Virus record (IMG/VR): IMGVR_UViG_3300033993_002030
Location: 1 to 31,777 of that record
Source: a virus
Strand: one strand, 5' to 3'
Length of the DNA: 31,777 bases
The notes below the pieces were generated by a model. That model was given only the letters and a program-made list of their open reading frames with translations. It had not been told where the DNA came from and made no database searches. Position numbers and translations under genes: made by a program. Of the stretch, positions 18,685 to 26,946 are shown piece after piece; the first letter of the stretch is position 1, and the number at the start of each line of letters is the position of its first letter.

Positions 18685-19911
18685 TCACCATTTTATTAAA
18701 GATGCCAAGCCATTTTCTTCCGCATAAGCCCGCACCACTATCGGTGTGATATTAAACCATTCATCGGCTTCCGCCGTGGTCACGAGGCCGCGGTAGTATC
18801 TTTGGAGGGTTTTGACTGAGTGTCCGGACAGATAAGATGTCTCGGCAGCGTTCCGATACTTAGCCAAGTGATACGTAGAGAAAGAGTGACGCAGCGCGTT
18901 GTTTTTCCATTCAAGTCCCACCGCTTCGAGGCGAGCTTTGTTTCGGCTGATCGCAGCCACTCTCCGATGGCTGGTAAGTTTTCCTGATTCCGGCAGCACG
19001 GCTACGTCCAACCAGGCTTTGACTTGGTCGGTTTTATCAAGGACACGGCGTGAGGGGGTCTTAGCAATCTCGGCGTCGATGACCGCGTGGTCTGTGTCGA
19101 AGTTGAGATGTGCTGCTGTCATCCTCTGGAACTCGGCACGACGGGAACCAGCAAACGCCATCGTCGCCAAATAGGGGATCTCGTCTGGCTTCGCGATCAT
19201 CAGGAGGTGCATCATCTCCCAAGGTTTCCAAAATGGTTTTGTCCCGCGGTCGGTCGGAGGCAGGGCTAGGTCGGTGGTGATCGACTCAGCATCTTTTCCG
19301 AGATATCCTTTTTTCTTGGCAAACTTTTCCATCATCTGCCAGAGCCGGACTAGGTTGCGGTAGGTAAACGGAGACCAATCCCCCCGGCTAATGTATTCTT
19401 GAAAGTCTTCGTGGGTAACACTGTTGAATTGTTTGTAGCAGACCCACTTCCAGAGGCGGTTGCAGTCGGTCGACAATCCATTGATGTAGTATTTGGAAAG
19501 GTTCTTCACTTTCTGGCGCTCTCGCATGTGATCCAAGAACTCTTCCGACACCTCCTCAACGGTTTTGTGACCAGCCCCGATCGGGTTCTTCGCGACATAT
19601 TGTTCCACGGCTTCGAGTAGGCGACTTTTCCCGCCCGCTTTGCGTAAACACTCGCGAAGGAATAGATTATCCTCCGGATGAATTGTAGTTCTCTCGCCGA
19701 GGGCGCTGGCCAAGTCAGTGACGATCCTTTGAGCCTCCTCTATCGCTTTGTCGCGTTTGGCAAAGACGCGCCTCATCGTCTTCCGCCCTACCTTCCATCG
19801 GATGAGGAACTGGCGGTAAGCTCCATTGCGGACCTTGGCGATGTGCGCCTTGGCCCCATTGAGCCGGACGACAACGCCCTCGTTTCGGGTGTCAGTAATT
19901 TCGATTTTCAT
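18685..19911 (-). CDS. int: Tyrosine recombinase / phage integrase
   Basis: The catalytic domain shows FAGSRRAEF (Arg257 or 258), KTPSRR (Lys284), ALRHSFSTY (Arg341), LSGHSVKTL (His364) and RYYRG (Tyr372 or 373), the R-K-HxxR-H-Y set of tyrosine recombinases; the first His of HxxR is Asn338 here. An AP2-like N-terminal arm-binding domain (about 1-70) and a SAM-like core-binding helical domain (about 115-205) precede it. It would integrate the phage genome into the host chromosome. It is transcribed away from terL. At 408 aa, the length is normal. Confidence 0.9.
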   Translation of the reverse strand: MKIEITDTRNEGVVVRLNGAKAHIAKVRNGAYRQFLIRWKVGRKTMRRVFAKRDKAIEEAQRIVTDLASALGERTTIHPEDNLFLRECLRKAGGKSRLLEAVEQYVAKNPIGAGHKTVEEVSEEFLDHMRERQKVKNLSKYYINGLSTDCNRLWKWVCYKQFNSVTHEDFQEYISRGDWSPFTYRNLVRLWQMMEKFAKKKGYLGKDAESITTDLALPPTDRGTKPFWKPWEMMHLLMIAKPDEIPYLATMAFAGSRRAEFQRMTAAHLNFDTDHAVIDAEIAKTPSRRVLDKTDQVKAWLDVAVLPESGKLTSHRRVAAISRNKARLEAVGLEWKNNALRHSFSTYHLAKYRNAAETSYLSGHSVKTLQRYYRGLVTTAEADEWFNITPIVVRAYAEENGLASLIKW

Positions 19912-20170
19912 GCTTGTTAATTGTGACCAGATTTTGTGTCAAAATGTTCAAAAATATTCATAAGCGCATAATAATATCGAAAATGATAATAGGCGGAACT
20001 TCGCCGCTAACAGAGTAAATCGAGTGACTTACAGAAGTTAAATAATCCCCTAAACCCGTAAATTCGAACCCGTGCTACGGTTGTCATAAAGTGTTGGTAA
20101 TGAGGTGACTGCGAAGTATCAAAAACGATTGTGTCCGCTTGTATAACTCTGTAGCAGAAAAATTTCCAAA
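19912..20170. promoter_or_regulatory. Divergent non-coding region between integrase and terL, possible attP
   Basis: About 260 bp, AT-rich near integrase, with no gene. It must hold divergent promoters, but I cannot fix boxes. It includes a small hairpin (GGCG-GAACTT-CGCC near 20000) and a segment around 20055-20090 where TTCGAACCCGTGC resembles the reversed end of a tRNA T-loop and CCGTA/TACGG are inverted. Next to integrase this is the natural place for attP, but no full tRNA 3' end is visible. Confidence 0.4.
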
Positions 20171-21943
20171 ATGACCCCGATTTTTGCCTCCGATGCCACG
20201 ACTCCTCTGGTCGGATACCGACTTAAATACGGGGTCTATTTTGTGCCCGGAACGGCCGATTGGGCGATCGAGCTTTACTGCTTCGTGAACCGTGATCGGC
20301 GGTCGCCGGAGATGTTGCCGATCGAAGAGCATTTCAAAAACGCGGCTCAGATTTTCTTCAATAAGAAAACTGAGAACTTTATTTGGCACCCTTGGGCCGA
20401 TGACATGTTGTATGAGTGCTGTCACAATAAGTTCGTCGGTTTCGCAGGCTGCGGTTCGTCCGGCAAGTCGGAATTCATGGCCATCTGGGCTCTCCTGAAT
20501 TGGATGGCCGCGCCGTTCCATACGCTTTCGTTGGTCACCTCCACGAGCATTCGGGACGCCAAGAAGCGGGTCTGGGGTGCCATCCAGAGGTATTGGCCGT
20601 GCATCAAGCCCGTGGCCCCAGGGAAGCTCGCGGATACTCCGACTCCGGCCATTTACACGATCCGGAACGGGGAGAGGATGGAACAAGCGGGGGTTTACTT
20701 GATTCCGGCCGAGGCCAAGAAGACATCCGAGGTGACGGGTAAGATGCGAGGCATGAAGGCTCCGCGGGTCATCGTCGCGGCCGACGAGTTGAGTGAGTTG
20801 GGTCATGCCTTCCTCGACACGGCGATGTCGAACCTTTCGAACAACCCGTTTCTCCACATTTGCGCGGCGGCGAACCCTGTCTCCTACTACGACCCCTTCG
20901 GGCGATTCGTCGAGCCGGTCAACGGGTGGGGGAGCATTACGGTCAACGATGAGAAGTGGGAGACCAAGCTGGGTGGGGTCTGTCTGCACCTCGATGCCCT
21001 CAAGAATCCGAACTACTTGGCCGGCGAGAACAAGTGGCCGATCCAGAAGTGGGAGAAGATCGACGAGGCTCGTGAACGACTCGGTGAGGACAATCCGATC
21101 TTCTGGCGCGACTATCGGGGGTTCTGGCCACCGCAGGCGGTCAGCAAAGCCATTTATTCCGAGGCCGAGATCATCCGCTTCCAAGCCGATCAGAAGCCGA
21201 TCTGGAGGGGCCGCGCCGAACGTATTGTCGGCATCGACCCCTCGTTCGTGAGCGGCGGGGATAGGTGTGTCATTTATTTGGGCTCGTTTGGCCAGAACAA
21301 AGATGGGGTCGATCAGGTTTCCTTCGACGAGTTCCACTACCTCGACGAAGAGGCCAGCAACCCCGAGCCGCGAACCTTCCAGATTGCCAAGAAGATCAAA
21401 GACATCGTGACTAAGGCGGGCGTTCCTTGGAGGAACATCGGCGTCGACGTGACGGGCGGCGGTGTGCCCTTCTGCGATGCGATGGCCACGGTCTGCGGAT
21501 CGAATGAGTTCCTCCGGGTCCACTTCGGCGGGGCTCCCTCGGGGCGCTCACTCTCGGCTTACGATGCGACTGCGGCCCAGGATAAGTATGTGAACCGCGT
21601 CACCGAGCTTTGGTTCGGCGCGAAGGAGTTTCTCCAGAATGGTCAGTTGCGTGGGATCGGGCCGGACTTGGCTCGGGAGATGACCAGTCGGAACTACGAC
21701 ACCCGGAAGTCGGGATCGATGAAGGTGGTCGTCGAGTCGAAGACCGACATGAAGGCCAGGATCGGCCGATCGCCCGACGTAGCCGATGCGGCGTTCGTCA
21801 TGCTCGATGTTGTTCGCGAACGGTTCGGGCTGCGTCCTCCGCAAGAGACTGGTGGGAGTCGCCGCGGGATGAGCAGTTGGAAGTCGACGATGACGATCAA
21901 GTATGCCCCGCGGCGGTCGGGCTATTTGTTGACGAGCGCATAA
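20171..21943 (+). CDS. terL: Terminase large subunit (packaging ATPase and nuclease)
   Basis: Of 590 residues, GCGSSGKS (93-100) is Walker A and VIVAADE (about 197-203) Walker B with the catalytic Glu. The C-terminal nuclease shows VGIDPSFVSGGD, NIGVDVTGGG and DVADAAFVML, the three acidic clusters of the RNase-H-like terminase nuclease. TerL pumps and cuts phage DNA at the portal. It has no visible Shine-Dalgarno (AAAATTTCCAAA before ATG). It begins the plus-strand virion block, with the portal about 5 kb further downstream rather than adjacent. Confidence 0.93.
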   Translation: MTPIFASDATTPLVGYRLKYGVYFVPGTADWAIELYCFVNRDRRSPEMLPIEEHFKNAAQIFFNKKTENFIWHPWADDMLYECCHNKFVGFAGCGSSGKSEFMAIWALLNWMAAPFHTLSLVTSTSIRDAKKRVWGAIQRYWPCIKPVAPGKLADTPTPAIYTIRNGERMEQAGVYLIPAEAKKTSEVTGKMRGMKAPRVIVAADELSELGHAFLDTAMSNLSNNPFLHICAAANPVSYYDPFGRFVEPVNGWGSITVNDEKWETKLGGVCLHLDALKNPNYLAGENKWPIQKWEKIDEARERLGEDNPIFWRDYRGFWPPQAVSKAIYSEAEIIRFQADQKPIWRGRAERIVGIDPSFVSGGDRCVIYLGSFGQNKDGVDQVSFDEFHYLDEEASNPEPRTFQIAKKIKDIVTKAGVPWRNIGVDVTGGGVPFCDAMATVCGSNEFLRVHFGGAPSGRSLSAYDATAAQDKYVNRVTELWFGAKEFLQNGQLRGIGPDLAREMTSRNYDTRKSGSMKVVVESKTDMKARIGRSPDVADAAFVMLDVVRERFGLRPPQETGGSRRGMSSWKSTMTIKYAPRRSGYLLTSA

Positions 21944-21975
21944 TGCGTTATCTTAACCCCCTAACACCGTAATCT

Positions 21976-23244
21976 ATGCCCTCTTACTTTCCTGAGAATA
22001 ATACGCCGCTGCCGACTGATACGGTCGAGAGATCTCTACATAAAGCGGTTTCGCTGATGAGTAGTGCAGTTGGAGGGGCGGAAGCCCCTATACCAAATGA
22101 CTCAACTGAGATATTGGCCAACAAGTTAGTTAAGTCTCTTAACGCTGCGGCTTCGATGGAAAATTCTGATGCATTTGACGAAGCTCCAGAAGACGGGATT
22201 ATCTACGGAAGGAAAGATGCGGATTGGGTAGACATTACAGCGCCAGCCAACCTTCAGATTCGTCGCGGAACTAATGCGGAAGTAAATGCAATTACTCCAT
22301 TGGTCGGTGAGCCAGTTTGGAAAACCGACACAAAGAAACTTGTGGTTGGAGATGGTGTTACTTTGGGCGGTATTGCTACTGGGAAGTTCCCATTAGACGG
22401 AACATTGAGGGCGGGGACAAGTGCCACCCCAACGGCGGGATCCATCTTTGTCGTTGATGAGGTAGAAAATCGCGGTGGTTTGGGGTCGTTCAGGCCGCAT
22501 GTTGCTGGAAATGCGCGTGGTGCTGGAGCGGTTGACTTTCAAATGCAAAGACAGTTCGCCACACAGGTGGCAACTGCTCCGCGCTCTACAATTATTGGTG
22601 GGGAAAGAAATACAATTGAATCCGCTGCATTCAGAAGCGTAATCCTCGGTTCTAATGCAACAACGATCAGCAGTAATGGGCCGTCTGCTGCCATTATATG
22701 CACCGACAGGATTATTAGTGGCGGTCTAGCATTTAGCGTGAATTCAAATATCAGCGGGCATTTTGGCGTGGGGTTTCACGCGAATGTTGACAGGCAAAAT
22801 ATGCTTGCTCATGGAAATGGAAACTTTGTCACTGGATTTGGTAGTGAAAAAAGAGCGCAAGCTATTCAAGTTATCCTAAAGGGCAGAACAACTAACAATA
22901 CACCAACACCAATGGCTATTGATAATGTTGGGCCAGTATACTTCACAATACCAAACAATGTTGCGCTGTTTGGTCAAGTTGAAGTATGTGCGATTGAAGA
23001 AACAACAGCAACAGAGGCCGTTCATTATTTTAGAAAATTTGGAATTCGTAACCTTGGTGGGACAACAACATTGATGGGATCTGTCACAACAATCGGAACA
23101 GATTATGAATCAAATCCTAACTACGATGTTTCGGTCACGGCAGACAATACATCAGACAGTCTGCAAATAACGGTAACGGGCGACACATCCAAGGTATTAA
23201 GATGGGTTGTCACAATTCGCGGCACTGAAATACAAATAGATTAA
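21976..23244 (+). CDS. Tail fibre / receptor-binding protein with Mtd_N-like module
   Basis: The 422-aa protein starts with an anchor MPSYFPENNTPL...ERSLHK that recurs at the start of the gene at 29888. Residues 93-133 (LQIRRGTNAEVNAITPL then GEPVWKTDTKKLVVGDG) match the N-terminal module of Mtd-type tropism proteins. Next comes a STIIGGERNTI...SVILGSNATTI stretch like YadA-type beta-roll heads, and a glycine- and threonine-rich C-terminus. It probably forms a trimeric adhesin. The DNA is clearly AT-richer than terL or portal, suggesting recent acquisition. The start follows TAACACCGTAATCT. Confidence 0.75.
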   Translation: MPSYFPENNTPLPTDTVERSLHKAVSLMSSAVGGAEAPIPNDSTEILANKLVKSLNAAASMENSDAFDEAPEDGIIYGRKDADWVDITAPANLQIRRGTNAEVNAITPLVGEPVWKTDTKKLVVGDGVTLGGIATGKFPLDGTLRAGTSATPTAGSIFVVDEVENRGGLGSFRPHVAGNARGAGAVDFQMQRQFATQVATAPRSTIIGGERNTIESAAFRSVILGSNATTISSNGPSAAIICTDRIISGGLAFSVNSNISGHFGVGFHANVDRQNMLAHGNGNFVTGFGSEKRAQAIQVILKGRTTNNTPTPMAIDNVGPVYFTIPNNVALFGQVEVCAIEETTATEAVHYFRKFGIRNLGGTTTLMGSVTTIGTDYESNPNYDVSVTADNTSDSLQITVTGDTSKVLRWVVTIRGTEIQID

Positions 23245-23245
23245 A

Positions 23246-24610
23246 ATGCCAATATCGGCATCACAAAATCATCCGATCAACTGCGGTCTAGCTACAACCA
23301 GTAGCTTTTCACGGCAGTTTGCAAAGAAGACGGTAGCCAACAGAGCCATTGATGTTGTTGCATTTGAAGTTAACAGGGGCAACGGAACATTGAATGAATC
23401 TTCGACCGAAACTATAGGTGACGCCGTCTATAATAAAAATACTTTTTCACAAATAGTAACAGATTGTTCTATTAACATCACACCCGTCAAACAACAGCTT
23501 GAGAGGGTAATCGCCGTAGAAAGTTCCAATACCTCAATACTGGCTAATCCACAGCCCAACAACCCTTTTTATTTGGTATATCAAGCTGACGGAACCGTAA
23601 GTATTGTTGTGACCCTAAGTAATAATGAAAAAGCGGCCACCCCATTTCAAACACAAACACGAACACCCGCCCCAGTCTACGTCTTTAACAACCATGTTGT
23701 CGGATCTCTTTCAAAACACATATTAAATCAGGCTGAAGCAATTGCCAATAACTCGACATCACCCCCGAATCATTACCCAATATATTCAACATTCAATCCG
23801 CAATCTAACGTATATCTAAAGAATTCTGGATTCTACGCCAATTCATTGGATTTTTCGGGGATAACGGTAAATAAAGTTGGTAGCGGTGGGGTAACGAGCG
23901 TGACAGCAATTACACCACGCCATGCGATAGGGGCCGCGCACTATCCGCCAGAAATCAATGATGTGATGTATTTTTGCGATTCCAACAATCAAACGGTAGC
24001 GAGAACAGTTGTTAATAGGAGCTTTTCAAACAGTTCTGATTCGGTAATAGTAAAATTCAATCAAGATTTACCGTCTACTGTCAAAAAGTATAAATTCTTG
24101 CCCGCAAATTGGGGTAATCATCTTCCGATAAACTACCCAGAAATTACAGCACCATCACTCCCAGCAAGTTCAATTCCTTGGTATGCTGGATACGCCGTCC
24201 CAATGGTAATCACAAGTCATTACAGGTGGGATGAAAGCTGGCCCCTGCAAAGGGCCAATAGGTATGCTTATATTGTCCCATCATTCGTAAGTTATTTCAT
24301 AAACAATGCACAAAGATCCAACGCAAATATTGCAGGATTTCCTGCTGGTTTTTTAACAGAGCCGAATGTCAATAAATTTGTAAACTACAACGGGGCGGGT
24401 AGCGGTATACAGGGCGGAGACAGTGGATTGCCGTGTTTTTACATAATAAACAACGATTTAACACTTGTTATGAAGCACACTGGAGCGGCAAATGGCGCGA
24501 TGCTATCTGATTTTTTAGGGGATATAAATACTTCAATCAGCCTGCTTGGGGCTGAGGGGCACAGCATCCAAACTACTGACCTTTCTGGATTTACCAACTT
24601 TTCTAATTAG
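23246..24610 (+). CDS. Trypsin-like serine protease-fold protein in the fibre cassette
   Basis: The 454-aa protein carries AITPRHAIGAAHY (His232), SDSVIVKF (Asp265) and GIQGGDSGLPCF (Ser393), the order and spacing of a chymotrypsin-fold triad. The first ~200 residues are strand-rich and unassigned and may be an attachment domain. No signal peptide is seen, so it is likely virion-bound rather than exported. It follows the fibre by one base and shares its AT-rich composition. It could cleave a host surface protein, process the fibre, or be an inactive adhesive fold. Confidence 0.65.
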   Translation: MPISASQNHPINCGLATTSSFSRQFAKKTVANRAIDVVAFEVNRGNGTLNESSTETIGDAVYNKNTFSQIVTDCSINITPVKQQLERVIAVESSNTSILANPQPNNPFYLVYQADGTVSIVVTLSNNEKAATPFQTQTRTPAPVYVFNNHVVGSLSKHILNQAEAIANNSTSPPNHYPIYSTFNPQSNVYLKNSGFYANSLDFSGITVNKVGSGGVTSVTAITPRHAIGAAHYPPEINDVMYFCDSNNQTVARTVVNRSFSNSSDSVIVKFNQDLPSTVKKYKFLPANWGNHLPINYPEITAPSLPASSIPWYAGYAVPMVITSHYRWDESWPLQRANRYAYIVPSFVSYFINNAQRSNANIAGFPAGFLTEPNVNKFVNYNGAGSGIQGGDSGLPCFYIINNDLTLVMKHTGAANGAMLSDFLGDINTSISLLGAEGHSIQTTDLSGFTNFSN

Positions 24611-24630
24611 GGAGGGATAATAACCCCACA

Positions 24631-24816
24631 ATGTCGTATCGCGTCACAGTTGAGGAGTTGCGGAAAAATGCGCCACCGCTGCGGATGATTTCGCTGACCG
24701 CGCCGGATTGGCTTCAGGCCGTCGATGCGGTGACTGAGGTGTTGTCCAAGGAAGACACCATGTTCCAAGAGGACGAGACCGAAACACGCGAAGAAGCTAA
24801 CGACGATTGGTCGTGA
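24631..24816 (+). CDS. Small acidic hypothetical protein (61 aa)
   Basis: MSYRVTVEELRKNAPPLRM then ISLTAPDWLQAVDAVTEVL is a short strand followed by helices, ending in a very acidic tail (EDETETREEANDDW). GGGAGGG lies about 14 bases before the ATG and is followed by ATAATAACCCC, a junction-motif variant. Its TGA overlaps the GTG of the next gene. The function is unknown. Confidence 0.65.
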   Translation: MSYRVTVEELRKNAPPLRMISLTAPDWLQAVDAVTEVLSKEDTMFQEDETETREEANDDWS

Positions 24817-25787
24817 ACTATTTCCACTCCGGAGACTTGGGGGATGTCCTCTACGCGCTGCCCTCGATGAGGGAACTCGGGCGTGGGGATCTCTATCTGA
24901 ACTCCCGTCCTTGGACGGCGAAGATGACCGAACAGCGGGCGGCGGTGTTGCGTCCTTTACTCGAAGCTCAAGAGTATGTCGGCAAGGTGATTCACGGGGA
25001 TGCGCCGAAGAACGAGCACTGCGTCAATTTCTCTACCTTCCGTAATGGCGGGCTGATCTACGGGGTCAGCTTGATGGAACTGCAAAGTGATTGGGTCAAT
25101 GCGAACGCGGTGCCTGATCCTTGGCTGAAAGTTTCCCCCTCGGCGCGGGCACGGGGGCGGGTCGTCTGTCACCGCAGCCCGCGCTACCACAATCCTTACT
25201 TCCGGTGGGATCTGATCGGTGAAGCCCTCGGCACGAAGATGCTCTTTGTCGGGTTGCCGCACGAGGTCGAGGAACTGCGACGGGTGACCAAGGTCCATGC
25301 CGAGTATGCCATCACCAGCGACTACCTTGAACTGGCCAAGCTGATTGCGGGGGCGGATCTCTTTATCGGCAACCAGTCGAGCCCGATGGGCTTGGCTATT
25401 GGACTTGGAGTGCCCTTCATCCAAGAGACATGCCTTTGGACGCCGGACTGTCTCTACCCGCGCAAGGACGGCACCTATTGTTATGACGGTGGGATATCCC
25501 ACTTCGAGATCCCGCCCTTCAATCCGCCGCCGGATGTCGACCGTAACGCGCTCCCGCCGGGCGGTTGGCAAGTGATTTCCCGTCGATCCGGAGAGCGTGT
25601 CACCTTCAAGAGCCACCGCCTCGCGACCCGTCACCTCTACAAGACCGACCGCTTTTTCACCGAGACAGATGCCGCCGTCGAGGTCGACCGGCAGAATGCC
25701 CTCCGCATTCCGCATCTGGTCCGGCGCAACTCGACCTTTGAAATCTTCGGCAAGGTGGCACCTTTAGTCCACGCCGTTGCTGCATGA
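24813..25787 (+). CDS. Glycosyltransferase, GT9/heptosyltransferase-like (GT-B)
   Basis: The start MNYFHSGDLGDVLYALPSM matches the N-terminal GDxxxxxPxxxxL motif of ADP-heptose transferase-like enzymes, and ELAKLIAGADLFIGNQSSP then MGLAIGLGVPFIQE matches the donor-binding C-terminal motif of the same fold. It would transfer a sugar to a glycan or protein. GTG overlapping the previous stop (GTGA) is chosen over a TTG two codons earlier. It lies between fibre and portal genes, so virion decoration or host-surface change is possible. Its acceptor is unknown. Confidence 0.7.
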   Translation: MNYFHSGDLGDVLYALPSMRELGRGDLYLNSRPWTAKMTEQRAAVLRPLLEAQEYVGKVIHGDAPKNEHCVNFSTFRNGGLIYGVSLMELQSDWVNANAVPDPWLKVSPSARARGRVVCHRSPRYHNPYFRWDLIGEALGTKMLFVGLPHEVEELRRVTKVHAEYAITSDYLELAKLIAGADLFIGNQSSPMGLAIGLGVPFIQETCLWTPDCLYPRKDGTYCYDGGISHFEIPPFNPPPDVDRNALPPGGWQVISRRSGERVTFKSHRLATRHLYKTDRFFTETDAAVEVDRQNALRIPHLVRRNSTFEIFGKVAPLVHAVAA

Positions 25788-26176
25788 CTGACTGTGAAAA
25801 AGGCACCTCGGCCGAGGTAAGGTTTATTTTTGAAGCCGATGGGCGTGGCTGGAAAGTCTACGTGCCGCTCGGTCATGCCCATGCCGCCGACCTCGTCATT
25901 CTCCGTCCCCCGAAACGACCCATCAGTGTTCAGGTAAAAACCGCGACCTTTAATCCGCACCGCAATAACTACGGAGTGATGACGAGCCGCGGCAAGAAAA
26001 CCAAGAAGGCTTATGCTCGTGGCGACTTCCAGATTCTCGCCGCTTGGCTCCCCGACTTGAAGCAGTTCGTCCTTTGGCGATTTGACGAGATTAAGAAGAG
26101 GAAGAAGATTTGTTATTCGCCGCGGCTCCACCGTCAGCCGGATAATTGGGAAATCCTCGACACCGTGCTAAAGTAA
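25784..26176 (+). CDS. Small PD-(D/E)XK endonuclease-like protein (130 aa)
   Basis: KGTSAEVRF (Glu11), HAADLVIL (Asp36) and SVQVKTAT (Gln50, Lys52) follow the layout of small PD-(D/E)XK nucleases, close to the group I intron endonuclease type (PDDEXK with QxK). GWKVYVPLG is also typical. It starts by ATGA overlap with the glycosyltransferase and ends with the TAATAAC junction motif. It may be a free-standing homing or repair nuclease; no intron is apparent nearby. Confidence 0.65.
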   Translation: MTDCEKGTSAEVRFIFEADGRGWKVYVPLGHAHAADLVILRPPKRPISVQVKTATFNPHRNNYGVMTSRGKKTKKAYARGDFQILAAWLPDLKQFVLWRFDEIKKRKKICYSPRLHRQPDNWEILDTVLK

Positions 26177-26190
26177 TAACTCCGTAAACC

Positions 26191-26946
26191 ATGCTCCTCG
26201 TCCTGCCCGTTTCCCAAGTCGACCTCAAGCTCGCCACCAAGCTGGCCGGGCACATGGCCCTTTTGGGTAACCTCGGCCGGCACAAGCTGCTGGTGGTCGG
26301 AGCCTACAATACGAAGGACGAAGCCGCCGCGCTCAAAGAGCAGTTGGCCCCGCTTTTCGCTTCGGCCGACCTCTTTATTCCAGATTCCGAGTGCGAACTC
26401 GGCTGGCCCCAGAGTGCCAACCATCTGTGGGCTCGCACCGTGCGCCACCTCCAGCACAGCGGGAACAAGGACACTTGGTATTGGTTCGAGGCCGATAACA
26501 CCCCGATCCGCGAGGATTGGCTCGATGCGATCGAGACCGAATACAACCAAGCCCAAAAACCTTTCCTCGGAGCCATCCAAGTGACCCGGATGCTGGATCG
26601 CAAGACGGGCGAATTCGTCAAAGTCGACGGCGAGCATGTCATCGGCACCTGTGTTTATCCGGGCGATTTCCATAACCGCTCGATCTTGTGGAGCTATGTC
26701 CGCACCGACGACGGCCCGAATGTCGAGCCCTTCGACGTTTACCTCCGCCACGAGATGCGCCCGCACACCGCGGTATCACAGTTGATACACAACAACTGGC
26801 GCACGAAGAACTACGAGATCGATGAAGACGGGCGCATCTACTGCGATCCGATCGACGACAAATCGGTCTACGGCCCTGTGCCGACCAACGCCGCCGTCGT
26901 CCACGGTTGTAAAGACGGCTCACTTATCGAAGCCCTGCAAAAATGA
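26191..26946 (+). CDS. Putative GT-A-type glycosyltransferase (251 aa)
   Basis: The N-terminus MLLVLPVSQVDLKLATKLA then LLVVGAYNTKDEAAALKEQ gives alternating strands and helices; LGWPQSANHLWARTVRHL and WYWFEADNTPIREDWLDAI resemble the acceptor and DxD-like donor region of GT-A enzymes, here EADN. The later PGDFHNRSILWSYV and FDVYLRHEM blocks fit the remaining fold. The family is not certain. It begins after TAATAACTCCGTAAACC and ends overlapping the portal start (ATGA). Confidence 0.55.
   Translation: MLLVLPVSQVDLKLATKLAGHMALLGNLGRHKLLVVGAYNTKDEAAALKEQLAPLFASADLFIPDSECELGWPQSANHLWARTVRHLQHSGNKDTWYWFEADNTPIREDWLDAIETEYNQAQKPFLGAIQVTRMLDRKTGEFVKVDGEHVIGTCVYPGDFHNRSILWSYVRTDDGPNVEPFDVYLRHEMRPHTAVSQLIHNNWRTKNYEIDEDGRIYCDPIDDKSVYGPVPTNAAVVHGCKDGSLIEALQK

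Noticed and set aside
20084-21523. Long minus-strand open frame opposite terL
   Set aside because: The terL frame carries Walker and nuclease motifs; the opposite frame has none and reads as a compositional shadow.
24957-25715. Minus-strand frame opposite the GT9-like gene
   Set aside because: Antisense to a recognisable glycosyltransferase, with no ribosome site or domain.
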